Both the position numbers and the translations under genes were made by a program. 64,000 bases of DNA from Todiramphus chloris collaris (Eukaryota; Chordata; Aves; Coraciiformes; Alcedinidae). The notes below the pieces were generated by a model. That model was not told the DNA's origin and searched no databases. It was given only the letters and a program-made list of their open reading frames with translations. The DNA lies in NCBI GenBank assembly GCA_025345505.1, contig JANVCC010000048.1, positions 2,242,671 through 2,306,670 on the forward strand, in the 5' to 3' direction. Below, one piece after another: positions 13,101 through 27,200 of this stretch. How positions within the stretch are numbered: the first letter of the stretch is position 1; every line of letters starts with the position of its first letter.

Positions 13101-15599
13101 TTTTTTACTTATTTTATTCTATTTAATATTTACTTTATTTTATGAATTAACTCACATATTTTTTTTCCTCCATGGATTCTCTCACTTTCCTCTTCACATA
13201 CTGCATTTATGTAAAAAAAAAAACCAAAAAAAACAGTTCAATTCCAATTTTTTTTCCTTTTTCCCTTCTTTTAACTCAACCTCTGAAGTCAATAAGATCA
13301 TTCCAATTGATCAGCTACTGCAAGCATTATTATAATTGACAATATCGTTAGCTCTTTTGACATTCCCTTGAAGATATTAATGCTATATAATATTGATACA
13401 ATATATGCTGAGGGGATTAAGAAATAACTAACAGGGTGAAAATATCAGTCATCCATGGGGATTAATCATCAAATAGGATGCTCTTAGTGTGCATACACAT
13501 AATAGTCATGTTAGAAGGCATTCGATATTTTCATCAATGAACTGGAAATAAACATAAAATTACCGCTGGCCAAATATGTTCACCACATAAAGGTCAGGCA
13601 TGGTGAGGAGAAAATAGTTATCATATGCAACTCAAATTGCTTGTTTAGCCTAACCCCTTGAAATGAAATTTGATTTGCTTCTTAATGACTTAGTCAATTA
13701 CAGGCCTTTGGATCCAATAGGAGGGATACCTTGTGAAATGTGGTTGCTCATAGTATTGAGCAACTCAGTCTACCTGGCTGAATTCTCCAACTGCAACTTA
13801 GCAGCTTGTGAACTATTCCTGTTGCCCTTTTGGCTGAAGAGAAAAAATAACCACGTGGATGACATAATCTTTAGAATGGAACTTAAAAAACTATTTTTGC
13901 TTTGAATATTTGAGAACAATATAATCGAGTACAAAGCAATTATCAGCAGCACAATTTGTCAAGGGTGGTAGAGGTAATATTGCTATTTCCACAAAGCTAT
14001 TATGAGGTATTAGATGATAGTATATGACCAGGACCTTTATCATCGTGTAAGAAAGCACATTGCACTATAAAAACATGACATTGACTCTCTGCATATTAGA
14101 AGTCATCCTATTTGTTCATCAGTATTTCTCCCTATAACACTTGATTATTTTCTTGGAGATCTTCAATCAAAACACTGAGCTCAGATGAACCCAATTAACC
14201 CCTAAAATCTAACAGAAGAAAAAAAAGCAGGAAGTACAGCAGTGGCAGAGAGTGTTATTAAAAGGCATTAATTGTGTTTGGCAACACAGACTTTAAATAT
14301 AATAGACAGTAGAAACTACATTGTCAGCTGCTTCCATATGTGCCGGAAAGATCACGGAGATCAGTCTGTAGAGATAAAATGTGTTTAAGAAAGAAAAAAA
14401 AAGAATTTTACATACAGTGAGAACAACCATGTGCAAATGAAGCTTTCCATGCCGGGCAATGAGTTTGTGGAAGTGAGAAGAAAATAGATAGGACGATGTT
14501 ACACTATGTGTAAACCTTTTCGTTAAGTTCCTCCTCCATGTAGTGCCAAAATTCAGGTGTTCACTACTAACTAGAAATCCCCACTGACTTTCTCTTTAAA
14601 ATACTACTGTGGCTTTCTATGTAATTTTTTTTTTTCCTTCACGTGTAAAGCAGAACTTCACTTACCTTTCAGTGCTTCATTTGTATGTCACTTACAAAGG
14701 AAGACAAGGACCTCCTTTCTTTGATGTTTTCAGCATACACAGAGCTAAAATTTGGAATACACTAGTGTATTGGTGGAAGAACCATAACAGAACATGTTGC
14801 CTTCTTGTATTTATGAGCGTGTGTCAGAAGATTACATAACAAAACCAGGTCTAGATATTACCATAAAAAGGGTGTGTAACCGGCTGGTAAACCACAGAAG
14901 TTTGCTGCCAGATGAAGAGAACACTTTCAGTCAAGTTCTGCTGGGATCTGTTCTGAAGCCTATGCAGGGGAATACATTCCTTAATGACTGATCAAGCAGA
15001 CGGTAGACTTGTAAAACGGGAGGCTTATTCCAACCAGAGAGTGGCTGTGAGCGCTCCAGGGGACTTCCCAGAATTTCAAAAGACTCCTCAAAAATGGATA
15101 GTTGGGAAATTAAATAAAATCAGATGCTACTCTTACTTATGGCTTTAAAGTCAGTGGATGTAGTAACATATTTTCTTTCCCACAACAGGTCGCCGTAGTT
15201 TCACCGTGAGCATTTGCTATGTGTATGGAACACACGACATACACTCAGCAATCTGGTACAGGACATGAGAGTTCCCTCCATTTCATAGGCAAAGATTCAG
15301 GACAAGCTTAGAATGGCACAACAGAAGTACTGTTTTTAGAATTTCAGAGACGTCGAGATTTGCACCTGCACTGCTGAATCAAAACCTCTAGTGCTTAAGG
15401 AGCAATCAGTTTCTCAACCAGGACCTGGAGAAGAAGTGGGAGGCACCCAGTACTGCGGGAAAAGATTGAAGTGGTAGAGTGCATTTCCAACAAACACGAG
15501 CCGATTCAGCAGTGTTATTGTAAAAAGCGCAGATTTCATTTGGGATGTGTTAATAGAAGTCTCATTGATCAGATAAGGGAGTAATTATTCCACCCCTTT
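13101..15599. other. Non-coding unique sequence
   Basis: No gene, RNA or identifiable transposon is visible. The sequence is AT-rich with short A and T runs (13213-13240, 14628-14636). Open frames are 60-80 codons without domain similarity that I can recognise. Confidence 0.7.
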
Positions 15600-16092
15600 T
15601 GGAACCGGTGAAGTTTCAGGAGGGGTGTTTTGAGCACCGTATCACAGAAAAGATGTAGACAAGCTAGAGACAGTCTACGGAATAATAATGGCAAAGATGA
15701 AAGATTTATTAATTTCCTTTTAGGAAAGCCTGAAAGGATAATATTATTTTAATCTACAAAATAGTCATTGCCAGTGGCAGGGTGGGGAAATGGAGAGGGA
15801 AGAATGGCCAGAGTGACAACCTTCCAGCACGTACCAAAGTTACACGTAAAACAAGTAGAGCTCTATCAGCTCTGTTTTCTCTGGGAGTGGCAAGAAGCAA
15901 GTGCCCTATTGTTGCACAAGTAAATTTGGCAAGCTATTGCAGGAGACAACAGCAGCAGAAACTATCATGTGGAATCATGATCTTCGGAAGTTTTTAAGAA
16001 CAGGTTGGACAAATATCTATGTGCAAGAGAATAAATACAACTTGTCCTGCAACAGCTCAGGTTGATTAATTAGATGAAGGTTTTCCAGCCTT
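15600..16092 (+). mobile_element. Ancient CR1-like LINE, 3' half with ORF2 tail remnant
   Basis: Three blocks fall in CR1 order. First, 15630-15715 translates as F-stop-APYHRKDVDKLETVYG, matching the conserved C-terminal CR1 ORF2 motif FWAPxxxKDxxKLERVQRR, with the Trp codon now TGA. Second, 15885-15935 has GGCAAGAAGCAAGTGCCCTA, like the 'ggacaagaagcaatggcc' part of the consensus. Third, 15962-16092 has TGTGGAATCATGATC, then TTTTTAAGAACAGGTTGGAC, a decayed TCCTGC...TTAGATGA section and TTTTCCAGCC. All lie on the plus strand. The element is far more diverged than the other CR1 copies here, so it belongs to an older CR1/L3-type subfamily that I cannot name exactly. It is non-functional. Confidence 0.8.
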
Positions 16093-19000
16093 TTTAAATA
16101 TACTTCTTCCCTGCCTCCCAGCTCTTTGGAAACACAGCACAAAACAACATCTTCTGTAGCACTGTTACAGGAGTTTTCTTTATAGTCTGAAATAAAGGCG
16201 GAATAAACTCTGCATAGTTGTCATAGTTTGTTTGTTTTCCTTTGCTTGCTTCTAGGAATGGGAATCCATAGATATCTTTGAGAAGCTGGGGGTTTTTGTA
16301 ATGTTTTTGCAATGTTTTAGCAAGCTGTTTTCTGATGTCTGAAGACCTCAGGCTGGCAAACATTGTGCTCCTCCTCAAACTTTCTGGATTTCATTCAGTG
16401 TTTCCTGGTCGCTATGTGACTGCAGAGGGGATGACACTGCTAGTAATGCAGAAGCCTTTTGGTCCTGCTGGTAGTCATTTAATATTTTCAATTCTGGTTC
16501 AGTCATGTTAGAACTAAATGAAACTGAGGAAAGAAGAGAGCAGTAGAAAACAGGCGTTGCACACCTTTAAATATTGTATGTGAAAGCTCATGGGAAAGGC
16601 TGAATTTCTTATTTCTGCCCCCTCATTGTAATCCCTCCATCTCTTCTCCCCCCATCTCTCCCTAGGTTGCTTTCTTTATTGCTTATAAAGCCCTATGGCT
16701 GGTTTGAGGCAGGCACTTTTTATTCTCTTCTCTATTGCAACATAACTGCTGTAATCAAGATTTTAGAGTCATGAAAGCTGAACAGGGGAGTTCTAAACCT
16801 GAAGCACCAGATGTGAAAGGCCAGTAGTGCAACAATCCATATAACCTTTCAAAACAGGCAGGAAAAGTTAATGAGTTACTCCACAAACACCGTTCATGAT
16901 GTTTCGCTCCAGTCTCTTAACTATCAAAAACCTCATGTTATTCATTTTCCCACGTCTGAACATTTTTTAGTGGAGTGCACTTGCTTTTGAAAGATTTCAG
17001 CCTCTAGCAGTCCGTGTTCTCTTATAGAAAAAAATGCCTTTGGTTCCCTCTAGGGTTTTTTGTGTTTTGTTTTTTTGTGTGTGTTGTTTTGTTGTGCGTT
17101 TTTTTTTTCTTTTTACTTGGCACTTTGTAATTTATTACATTCCTCACTTGCACATACATGCACCTTGGCATTATGCTGCTTTAATGCGAAGACTGGGAAC
17201 TCATGATACAACAGGTTTCCAAGGACTGGCAAGAATGCATTTGCACAGCATATCTCAACAGATATCTGGCATTTGCTATATATGGAGAAATTGCTAAAAA
17301 CAACTTTGAGGAAAGAATCTGAAGAAATACTTTCATTAGCTTCCAAGACTGATGTTCACATGTACAGATATAGAAAGTAGGGCAGCAAACAAATGCATTG
17401 ATTTGCCTGTAATGCTCTTTTGAACCTGGAATGTAGTAAAAGTAAAAATGTCACCTAAAAAGAGATCCATCTGCCCTGACTTATGAATCTAATGTGGTAA
17501 CTAAGCTACGAAGTGACTAAGATAGTTACTACAGTCTTTTAATAGTCAATGGAGAGAAATACCATCTCCAGACAGCAATTCATCTCTTTCTAAGATAGGT
17601 GTCTAGGACATATCAGATAAACTGCCCTCTAGGGATGCCTGTGTGTCTCTACTGACTGTTAGGGGAATAAGAATAGCTTGGACTTGGATATCCAGCTTCT
17701 GGCCTTCTGAAATGTGATGAATTTCGTTCTGATATGGCCAAAGAAGTGACACAAAATCATTGGCCTGATAAAAACAAACAAGAATCCATTCTAGTTAAAT
17801 CCTACAAATTTTATACCCAAAAATATGAGTGACTGAAAATTCAAGAATATTAGAATTATATTAGCTGTTGTCTGAATTATTTTTTCTTGATGATACCATC
17901 AGCTTTCCTCATGCTAATTTGTAATACATCCTTTACTGGAAAACAGAAATTTACGACATAGGTAAGTTTTCCCTATAAGACTATTAAAGTCTAGAAAAGA
18001 AGTATTACAGCAGCCTTTTATGTTTATAATAATAGTTATTAGGTATAATTAAGATCTAATTAAAGGGTGATATTTTTTATCATTATTATTATTATTATTT
18101 CAAAGGCATCCAAATGATGTAGGAACCAAGTAATGAATTTTAATTGGGTTTAGGTCCATAAGTGCTTCAGGCTGTCTTGAAAATCCTGCCTTAGCAGTGC
18201 TCATAGTCACACGATCGTATGTCTTCAAATATATCTCATACAAAGCAGCCCTACTGTGTCTAAATGTTGACTTAGAAGCAATCACAGGATCAAGACCAAA
18301 TGATACGGCTTGCAGGAGGTTTTATCTTCTGAGATCATATTTTCTTTTTCAGGAATCTGCAAAATTGTCTCTTTTTTTTTCTTTTTCTTTTTTGGCAAGG
18401 TGTAAACAAGGCTGTTGACAAAAGCGCAGTTATTCTTTCTTCTTTGGAACTACAGAGCACAATGGTATTACTTACGGTAAGGAGAAATGTGTATATGAAG
18501 AGCTGGAGATCCAGGGGTGCACTGTGCCCACAGGACAGTGGGACAGGCTGTCAACTTGCCAGGACCTTTGGGTAAATTCCTGGAGGTTTTACCACCGATT
18601 TTTGAAACCAGCTCCTAGGCTGTAGACACCCAAACCAGAATATATGTTTCCAGAGGTATGAAAGGAAGGTCATCACTGAGAAGAAAATATCACAATAGCT
18701 GCTTCTTCTGCAGTGTTTTTTACCTCCAAGGCGGTAATGCATATTATACAGGTCTGCTCAGGACCTGGTAAATAATTTCTGTATTCTGATTCACCAGAAG
18801 CAGGATCTTCTTCAAAGGCACAAGTGCCCGTACTGTACAACAGAAGTCCCTTCTAACAATTTTAGGTTAGGTTTGGTCTAAAATTTACCACTGAGATGTG
18901 CTTTTTATCAATAATTTATCAACAATTCATTAATATTTATCAATATAATTGTCGAGGACCAGCTTTAGAACAATGTATCGATTAAAATTTCCATAAGGAG

Positions 19001-22000
19001 AATCAGATTTTATCTTCAGAGGAAGGTGGGATGTTGGAATTTTGTTTTAGAATTCTCGAATTTCAAAAGAGTGATGGTTCATGTTTTTTAATTTTGCCTT
19101 CTCATTTTATTTGACTCCTTAATATGTCAGAACAATGATAAATAGAGTTAATCAGGAATGTCAGACTAAAGTTCTACATTAAAGATAAGAATGCTTTCTC
19201 AAGAAAAGAGATCAAAAAATATATCTGCTCTAAATTTTAATTATAGATGAAAAATTTTAAAGAATTACGATTTCAAAAGAAAACAAATTTTAGGAGTGTT
19301 GAAATTTCCTTTCAGGCTGAATAGTCAGAAATTTGAGCAATTGTGCATTGGATACATCTGACAGCGTATAGCAAATTTAATCTTTGGTAAGAGGAAGAGA
19401 GACAGCGGGGGCCCTGAGGGCCACTGTCCCTCATCACCTATGATGATGTAGATGTGAACATAGCTCTGCCCTGAGGAGGACTGACACAGTCATTCTCACT
19501 TACCCCCTGTGCAGACAACGTGGGGTTTTTTGTGTTAAAATTGCTTTATATGGCCCATGCAGTTGTTTGGCAGATCCTTATTCAGAGCATGGTATGCTGA
19601 TTGATCTTAGTTTGTATTGGCCTCATTTTCTTTGTATTCCTTTGGGAAACAGGTCTCCAAATGTCATTCCCATTGCACAACAGCTGAACCATTTCCCTAA
19701 ACTTTTTGTGTGTGTGTGGGAATGTGAATGAAACAGAGGAGAAGAATGTAATCACAGCAACTGAAAGAGGCAGTTGCGGATCTCATGGCTTTCTCCATAC
19801 CTACCTTTCACCAGATAGTTTATCTGAACAGCCCTCCTTCCCATACCTCACTGCTCTCCTCCCACTCCCTGCTTTTAGTTTCTCAAGTTTGGTCATTGAC
19901 TTCTATATGCTATACATTTTGTGTGTTGTTTGGACAATGCCAAACAGAAAGACATTTTGATTGCTACTGGGACTGCCAGTGGTCCTAGGAAGACAATCAT
20001 AAGTCTAGTCAGGAGAAACAAAGGGAGGACCTGGATAAAGGACATCCCCTGTCACTGTGAAGGATGGAGGTGAGAGACACAAAGATCAGAAGTGAGACTG
20101 GGAACTGCTGTGGACAGCGGAGAGAAAAGAGGCTAGCAAAGGTGAACACTGAAAGGTGAACAGCTGGGCAAAGGTGGCTCCTCTCTGTTATACATCTAAA
20201 CATCAACCCAGTTATGCTGATGGAAAACGCTGTCTTCTTTACTTGTAAGCCTGTTCAGCTTTCTGTCTCCCTACTGCATTGCCAGCAAGAACTTTCTTAA
20301 CAGCTGCCATGTAAAGGGGATGCAATCTGCAGCTGCCACAGAGGATCAAAACATCTCAGCAGCCAGTCATGAAGTGATATTTCTCAGTCAGACTTCTTCT
20401 GGCAAATTTACTTGTTTATACCAAGGATTAACACTTCTCAGTTATCGCCTTCGTGTTCACCATTTCCAATTAGTTCAGCCATTCCCCTAGGGATTAATCA
20501 AATAATTTCTCTGCAGAGTAGCAAATGCTCACCTTCTAGAACAGCACTTTCTTCCTCAGGTTGCATTAGAGCCCTCTAACACTGTGAAAAGCCTATTAAG
20601 TTTCGTGGAAAGACTCATCAAATTTTCAAGGTGCTAGAAAATTAGGTATTTATGTGGAATTTAGACCAGTTCACATGGTATGTGGATCATTTTGGCAACA
20701 GGAGAGGATATTACCTCAAATAGGAAGTCCATTGCCTCTAAATCATAAAGCTTGTCTGCTAATTAAATCAAGTCTGCTTTGGAGGCTGCTCGTTAGAGAC
20801 CATGAACCTTACTGAATCTTTCTGAATGGTTAATGAGGTAAATGAATGAGAAATGTAACTGATGAAGAAAGGTAAGATTGGTGGATTTAGCTGTAGGACT
20901 TAATTGCATTAATCCAGAAAACACTATCTATTGTTTTTTCATTTTTCATTTCCCCATCCTCAAAGGGATGTGTTTTTCACTATTGATCTGTGTTTCTGCC
21001 TTTTTTGTGACTCTTTTTTTCTGGTTGCAGTTCCTTTCACTGAGTATTTTTGCCTCCCTCTTTTTAGTGAGAAATAAAGAGCTTTTGTACTTCCAGTTTG
21101 TTGGTTTTCTGTACTAATTTTCTGAGCTGCTTGCCTTTCTGCTGTAGGATGATCACACTGCTAAGGATCCGAGGGGAAATATTTTGGTAACAGAAACAGA
21201 AGTCTGCAAATGTTAGCTTTTCTAGCACCTCAAGAATGGCTAAGCAAAGCTGACTATTCTCACGTTCATTACTCACAAATAATACCTCCAGAGGTATTTA
21301 CATTATATTTTTAGAGCAACCAAGCATCAATAATTTAAGAGAAATATTCTGCGGTCTAAGCTGGAGATTCAAGGGAACAGGTAGCTCTCTGTAGGAGCTC
21401 TGTGTGGAGATTGCACCATATGCGTGTGCAGATAGACTGATGCATGCAGATAGGTGGGAGAAAGATCCATGGGGCATATCAGAGAGCAAAGTTTCTCTAA
21501 AAACTTCCCAGAACATCAGGTTAGGGAGAGACAAGACCTCACACACTGCTCATCAGAAGTGATTGGCCATATAAGGAACCGTAAACTCCTCTCATTTCTC
21601 AAGGCACAAACGAGCTCTTACAATTCCTCTCACGTAAGAACATTGCTACATAGCTAAAGAAATTGGGTAAGCTGATTTATAATGCTTACAGACAGGTATT
21701 TTTTTATTTCATAGTTTGTCATGTCTCTTGTTCTTTGATATTCACTGGATGTCTTTAATGAGCTGTAGCTTGGTAATGGTTAATTCCCATAATCAGTCGT
21801 CATATTTTCCTGTAGAGCATGGGAGGATTCTGTCACATTTGTAGTATTGTGTCTCACTGAAAAGAGTTCTGTGTTTGTGGAGAGAAGGGTATTCACAAGT
21901 TTGATCATGAGTTGTTCTTCTGGCTGCTCTGCTTAAGGAACGCCTTCGTTCTGGATCAGATTCCTTTATCAGAATAAATCTGTAAGCATTCTTTTCCTTT

Positions 22001-22262
22001 TCTGCTTTTATATAGGACTAAGTTGGGGTAGGTTTCTCTTAGACTAAAAGGCATTATAAATGTGTCTTATCACTATGTCCTGTTTGAATATAGAAAAGAC
22101 ATAACATGCAGAAATCTTTCTTAAAAATGATTAAGTCAGTTGCAGATACAACCAGAAAAGTTAGCAAATGATGTTAGAGTTAACGGTGGCCACCAATCTG
22201 CATCCTTTTGCTTCCTAAGCACAGCTTCCTTACTGAAATATGGGGGATCCAACAGAAAAATA
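16093..22262. other. Non-coding unique sequence
   Basis: No coding exon or RNA gene is supported. There is T/G-rich low complexity at 17050-17115, an (ATT)6 run at 18082-18100 and a helically spaced TTATCAA trio at 18905-18943. The stretch 17500-17720 has wording such as GATAGGTGTCTAGGACA that may be decayed repeat. Open frames are below 95 codons and uninformative. Confidence 0.7.
18082..18100 (+). repeat. (ATT)n microsatellite
   Basis: About six uninterrupted ATT copies. Short and unremarkable. Confidence 0.9.
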
Positions 22263-22354
22263 AGAATCACAAAACGTTAGGGGTTGGAAGGGACCTCGAA
22301 AGATCATCTAGTCCAACCCCCCTGCCAGAGCAGGACCACCTAGAGCAGGTCACA
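22263..22354 (-). mobile_element. CR1 LINE 3'-end fragment (about 90 bp)
   Basis: The plus strand reads AGAATCACAAAACGTTAGG, GGTTGGAAGGGACCTCGAA, AGATCATCTAGTCCAACCCC, CCTGCCAGAGCAGGACCACC. This is the reverse complement of the CR1 3' end and close to consensus. Similarity stops at GAGCAGGTCACA, giving a very short truncated copy. It contains only 3' untranslated sequence. Confidence 0.93.
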
Positions 22355-23668
22355 GCAGAATTATTCACATAATGCATTATAGCAAATTACACGTCATGGC
22401 TGTGAAACACTTCCAGAGGTGACATGCCTGGTTATTTTTCAGAGGGAGGTCCTCAGATTAGAAGGCCAGCATGCAGGTAGAAGCTCAGCTGGGATCTGAG
22501 AGGCCTCTTCTCAAAGAACAATATCTTCCCTCTGTAATACTCATCTTCCAGCTGTAGAATTTTCTGGATGGAGTGCTCGGAGGCACTGCTTGCTTTCCCC
22601 AGCTGCACTGCTCAGGATGCTGCAGCTCCAGGTCCTGGTTCTGTTGTTGAGTGCCAGCAGTAGAGACCAGTGATCCCAGAAGGGATGCTCCTCAGCTCTC
22701 TGTCTTCTTTCTCCCCAGCAATAGATGAGTCCCCATCACACTCTGGGGACAGAGGAAATCTAGGAAGGAGATCAACTTGTTTCTTTTTCCCCTTTTACGT
22801 CTTTCTCCACATTTCTGACTCCTTGGCTGCGTTCTCAGCTCCATGTGCTATCTCCTCCACTTTTGCTACTTTGGGAGCAGCGTGAGTCTACATACATTTA
22901 GCTAATATTTTGGATTTTGTGTAAGAGAAGCAGGAGAGAGGAAGTGCTGGTTTGTAACAGTTTATTCTCTGTTGTTTTCAGAGAGACTTTGATATTTGGA
23001 GCCGGGAACTCCCTTAGGGAAGATACTTATTTAGTGGCTTTTTGTGTGGACTGTGAAATTCTTCTTGGCTTTCACTGGTAACCAAAACTTTTAAAAGGCC
23101 CCAGGAATTTTCATTAGACTGCCTTCTGAAAGGAGTTTCTATTTTCTCATACTGCAATTTTCCTTACCTTAAAAACAGACCCTTAGATTTTCTTCTTGGA
23201 TGCAATGTTTCAGAGACGTGTGATAAGTTTTAGGACTTGCTATCACATTAAAATCCACCTTATTGGGATTTAATTGTTTTGACTCTAAGTTGATGGTTTG
23301 ACCCTTGACTTACTGCACGCATCGAGGATGGCTTCAGATAGGTTTGCCACGTATTTCCCAAAGAGAGGATCTTCCCTCCTGTGCTGATCAGCTGTTCTGT
23401 CTGGTGTTGGAGGATAGGACTGGGAAGCAACCACTTTTCCTCATCTTTGTCTCACTTGTGGGTTGAGGAACTGATTTCATGGAGTCTGCTCTGCTGTCAC
23501 ATGTGGTGATGTGAGCAGCTCCTGGGTATTTTTTCAGATTATTTTGATTCCAGTGAATGATCCTCTCATTTTTCAAAAGATGTAAACTCCCTTGGACTAC
23601 ATTAGATGATTTTAAGCATATCAGCTTTCTACAAGGATTAACTTCTTATTTCCAGTACTAGTTTAATT

Positions 23669-23737
23669 CGGGTTTTTTGTTGTTTTGGTTTTGGTTTGTT
23701 ATTTGGGGTTTTTTTGGTGGTTTTTTTTTTTTTTTTT
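23669..23737 (+). repeat. G/T-rich low-complexity tract ending in poly-T
   Basis: The strand contains only G and T apart from one A, with blocks such as GTTTTGGTTTTGGTTTGTT, and ends in 17 T. It has no fixed unit. A similar tract occurs at 63904-63958. Confidence 0.85.
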
Positions 23738-24176
23738 AAATGAAACTTTATTTTAACCCAAACAATCTCTCTCTCAGGTCTGAAAGCGTATGCCAGTACT
23801 GAAGCAATTCACTGCAGATAGACTCTTTTCTCTCAGTAACTAAACCTCAGCCACTGTAAAATCATCACTCTGAGAACTCCTTGTAGAGAACATGTGAGGG
23901 AATTCAATGGGAAGCAAATGTGAGTGAATATACATGTAGCTGGTTTTGGGGTGAAGTGAAAGCATGTTAACTGTGCAGTGCTGAATGCATAAACTGTGTG
24001 ACCCGACATTCGCGATACATGAGTTGCTGCCGTGAGTGTTTTACCTCATGATAACTTCTGGACTTGCAAATGAAGATGCAGCTTTGAAAAGCAGAGACTC
24101 CTGTTTCCATCCCTTGGTGGGGGGTCTTACATTTCAGTTCTCTGTTACCTTCTCAGGTACCTTTTGAGCTATCCCT

Positions 24177-24216
24177 GTTATTTATAGACACAAAGAGTTA
24201 TTTATAGACATAAAGA
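24177..24216 (+). repeat. 20-bp tandem duplication
   Basis: GTTATTTATAGACACAAAGA is followed directly by the same 20 bases with one C-to-T change (ACAC to ACAT). This is a minimal two-copy tandem, probably from replication slippage. Confidence 0.93.
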
Positions 24217-27200
24217 GTGCTCATAAAAATACTGCAATTTCACCAACTTCCATGAGAGGTTCTTAGGACTTCAGCACAAATTATATCAGGATCCAGTTTA
24301 GTATTCTGACCAATACCATACTAACATTTTCACTTGTTGTGAAAACTCTGACTTTCGCTTGTATTCAGAAGGACTTTGACAGTATTCCACTTAGCAGATC
24401 TATTTGTCGTCAGCTATGAAAACAAATCTTCATTGTTTTCCAGTAAAGAAGAGTTTTGGTTTGTCTTTCTGTCGCTCGATAATTCTAGATGAGTTTCAGG
24501 GAAATAACAAACCATAAAAACCAGAGCAGGGATAAGAATAAACTTTTACTGTTTTAGCAACAAACCTGTTCCCATTTACCTTTCCAATGAGACACACAAG
24601 CCTGCCTTTTGTTTCAGCACTGGAAAACCTCTAAATTTATTTGTAAATGCTAGTAATTAATTGTTCACTTTATGTTTATCTGAGCAGGAATGTAAACACT
24701 ATCTACATTGAACTAGGAATTAAAACTATGTAGTTAATGATATTGTACGTGAATAATGTCCCTGAGTCTCAGGTGGGGGGCTATTATTTTTATTTTTATG
24801 GTCATATCATGATTAGATATAGCAGAGCAGAGAGAGGAAGTGATACTATAACAGCTATGCTAATTTAACCATTTGTTAAAATGACTTCTTGTTAGGCAGA
24901 TAACTAGAGAACCCATTAGTGCTTGTTCCACAGTTACTATATAGTTGTTGCTTACACATCACACCCAGATGGGGAAACCAAGTTTTAGCCCTGTTCCCTA
25001 GTTTCTTGACTATAAAGAGGTGGGCGCCACACGACACTGAAAAGAAACCATCAGTGTCACGAATAAAGTCAGTGAGTGAGTGACAAGACTCTCAGATGAA
25101 TTCAGAGCTTTTCACTTCCAGATACATGTCAATTTTCTTTCCTCTAAACGTTTTTCAAAGCCACATATTTTCACCCAGATGGTCCAGATCTCTTACTTCC
25201 CTGCCATATTGCTTTCATTGCAGTTACTGTTGAGGCTGTATTCCCAAGATAAATCACGGCATGTTATTGAGCTTCTTTGCTATAAAAATGTATTCTAAAC
25301 AAACGTGGACTGGGGGAGGATTCATACAAGTGCTCAGTGTGGGAAGGGAAAGGTGTTTTAACATTGCTTTATGTCGTGTGGAAGTATCTATAGGCTATGT
25401 GACAGTGAATGGCACTATAAAGTTTTATTGTCATAACTTTGGAAGGACCATTACACAAGGATAGACTGTTCTGGTTTTCTAAGCAAGAAGCTGTAAAACC
25501 CCAGCTGCTCTTGCTGTACAGCATTTTGTTTATACCACAAACAAATTTTTTAAACCTCTTTCCTTTTTAAAGTTTCATTTTGTTTTTCAACAACATTTCT
25601 GTCTTCTCAGAAGGACAGACTCCTAAGTAAGGAGAAAAATATGTCACCATCATAGATAACACCTGATCCAACACCTCTTGAAGAATCATCTCTCCTCAAA
25701 TCATCTGCCTAATATTCCCTTATCACTCTCAACAGGCAAGAGGGAGAAAGGTAAATACTTCTAGAAGGTCAATACTTGTACCAGACTTTGTTATGCTTCT
25801 TCAGATGACCCTCAGAAAGTGATTTCTCTGTGATAGAGTGAAAAGGTGTGCTTAGAAAAACAGCTTTGACCATATGCATGAGATTAAATTAATCCCACAC
25901 GAAGAATCTCCATTGTCTTCAGCTGTCAGAAATACTTGGGTCTGTGGCTTGCTTAGAATTCTGAAATGTAACATGAAATCAGTGCTCATACTCTTCAGTG
26001 TCTTACTTACATGATTAAGCCTGACATACGAAGAAAGTTGAAGTAACTGAGATTACACGTGTTTTCATGGACTATTCCAGGAGAACAAAAGTCTGGAGAA
26101 TCTGATCAATAAGGTTAAATAATAACATTTTTTTTTATTTGAATTTTGTTCATATTTCTATATCTGTCTTCCTTTGCAGATATATTTTTATGTTGTATGT
26201 GAAGTATAAGTATTACGTAATATCTATTTCTAACGTAATAGTGCATAGTAAATAAGGAACCAGTTCTTTTTACAAGAAGTATTGCAAAACCAGATATGCC
26301 TCAGGCTATTCCCACTCTGGAAAAAGCTCACAGTCTTGGATGTAGGTTTCTACTTCTTCTTCTATTTACATATATTTCTTTTTTTCACTCATATAGTAAC
26401 TACATTAATGATGAGTATTTTAGTCGCCAGTTCAGTTAGAACAGAAATTGAATTTGGCTTTATTTTGTTCATGAATTTAGGAAATCTACCCATTTTTTGA
26501 TAATAAACAAAATCATATCACATGACTTGAGAAATTAACACTTGGAGAAGCCTTTCCCTGGTCTGTCTTGTTTTCACATTATTGATGGTTGGCTTTTTCC
26601 TTCCTAAATGATCTAGTTTTGTTGCAATAGTGATTGTTGTATTTAAGCACATGTTAATTCATCACTCTATATTTTCTGCTTTGAATAGGAGACAAAGCAA
26701 CGCTAAATAAGTGACATCATTAAAAACGCATATGAAAATAATTCTTACTCTAATGGTTTTCCTTATGCTTACATCACAAGTTAAGAGGCAAATTATTTTA
26801 AGCATTAGCTCTGGACATCTACTCAACTTAGGCAATCCCATTAATTTGTTGGACTGAGTTAATTTTCATACCTACAGTAGCTTACAGCTTCCAATAGAAC
26901 ACGCTGTAATCGTACAAAGAAAAACACATGAGCTATTTTGGTTCAGAATGTCTAGATCAAATAACTGTCATCTGATTAAAGAACAAGGACTGCTTAGAAC
27001 TATGAAATAATGTTTGTTGTTGATTTAGGACATGTGCTTTGCAGAAATCACACGATAAGAGAAAAATCACATGATAGGGAAGTTTCTCTATCGGCCACCC
27101 CTGAATCAGCTGTTCTAATCTTGTTTTGTCATACCATAGGAAAAAAAGCAATTAAGCAAGTTGTAATGTGCTAATCCTGCTTCACCTCAAGATTTCTGTG

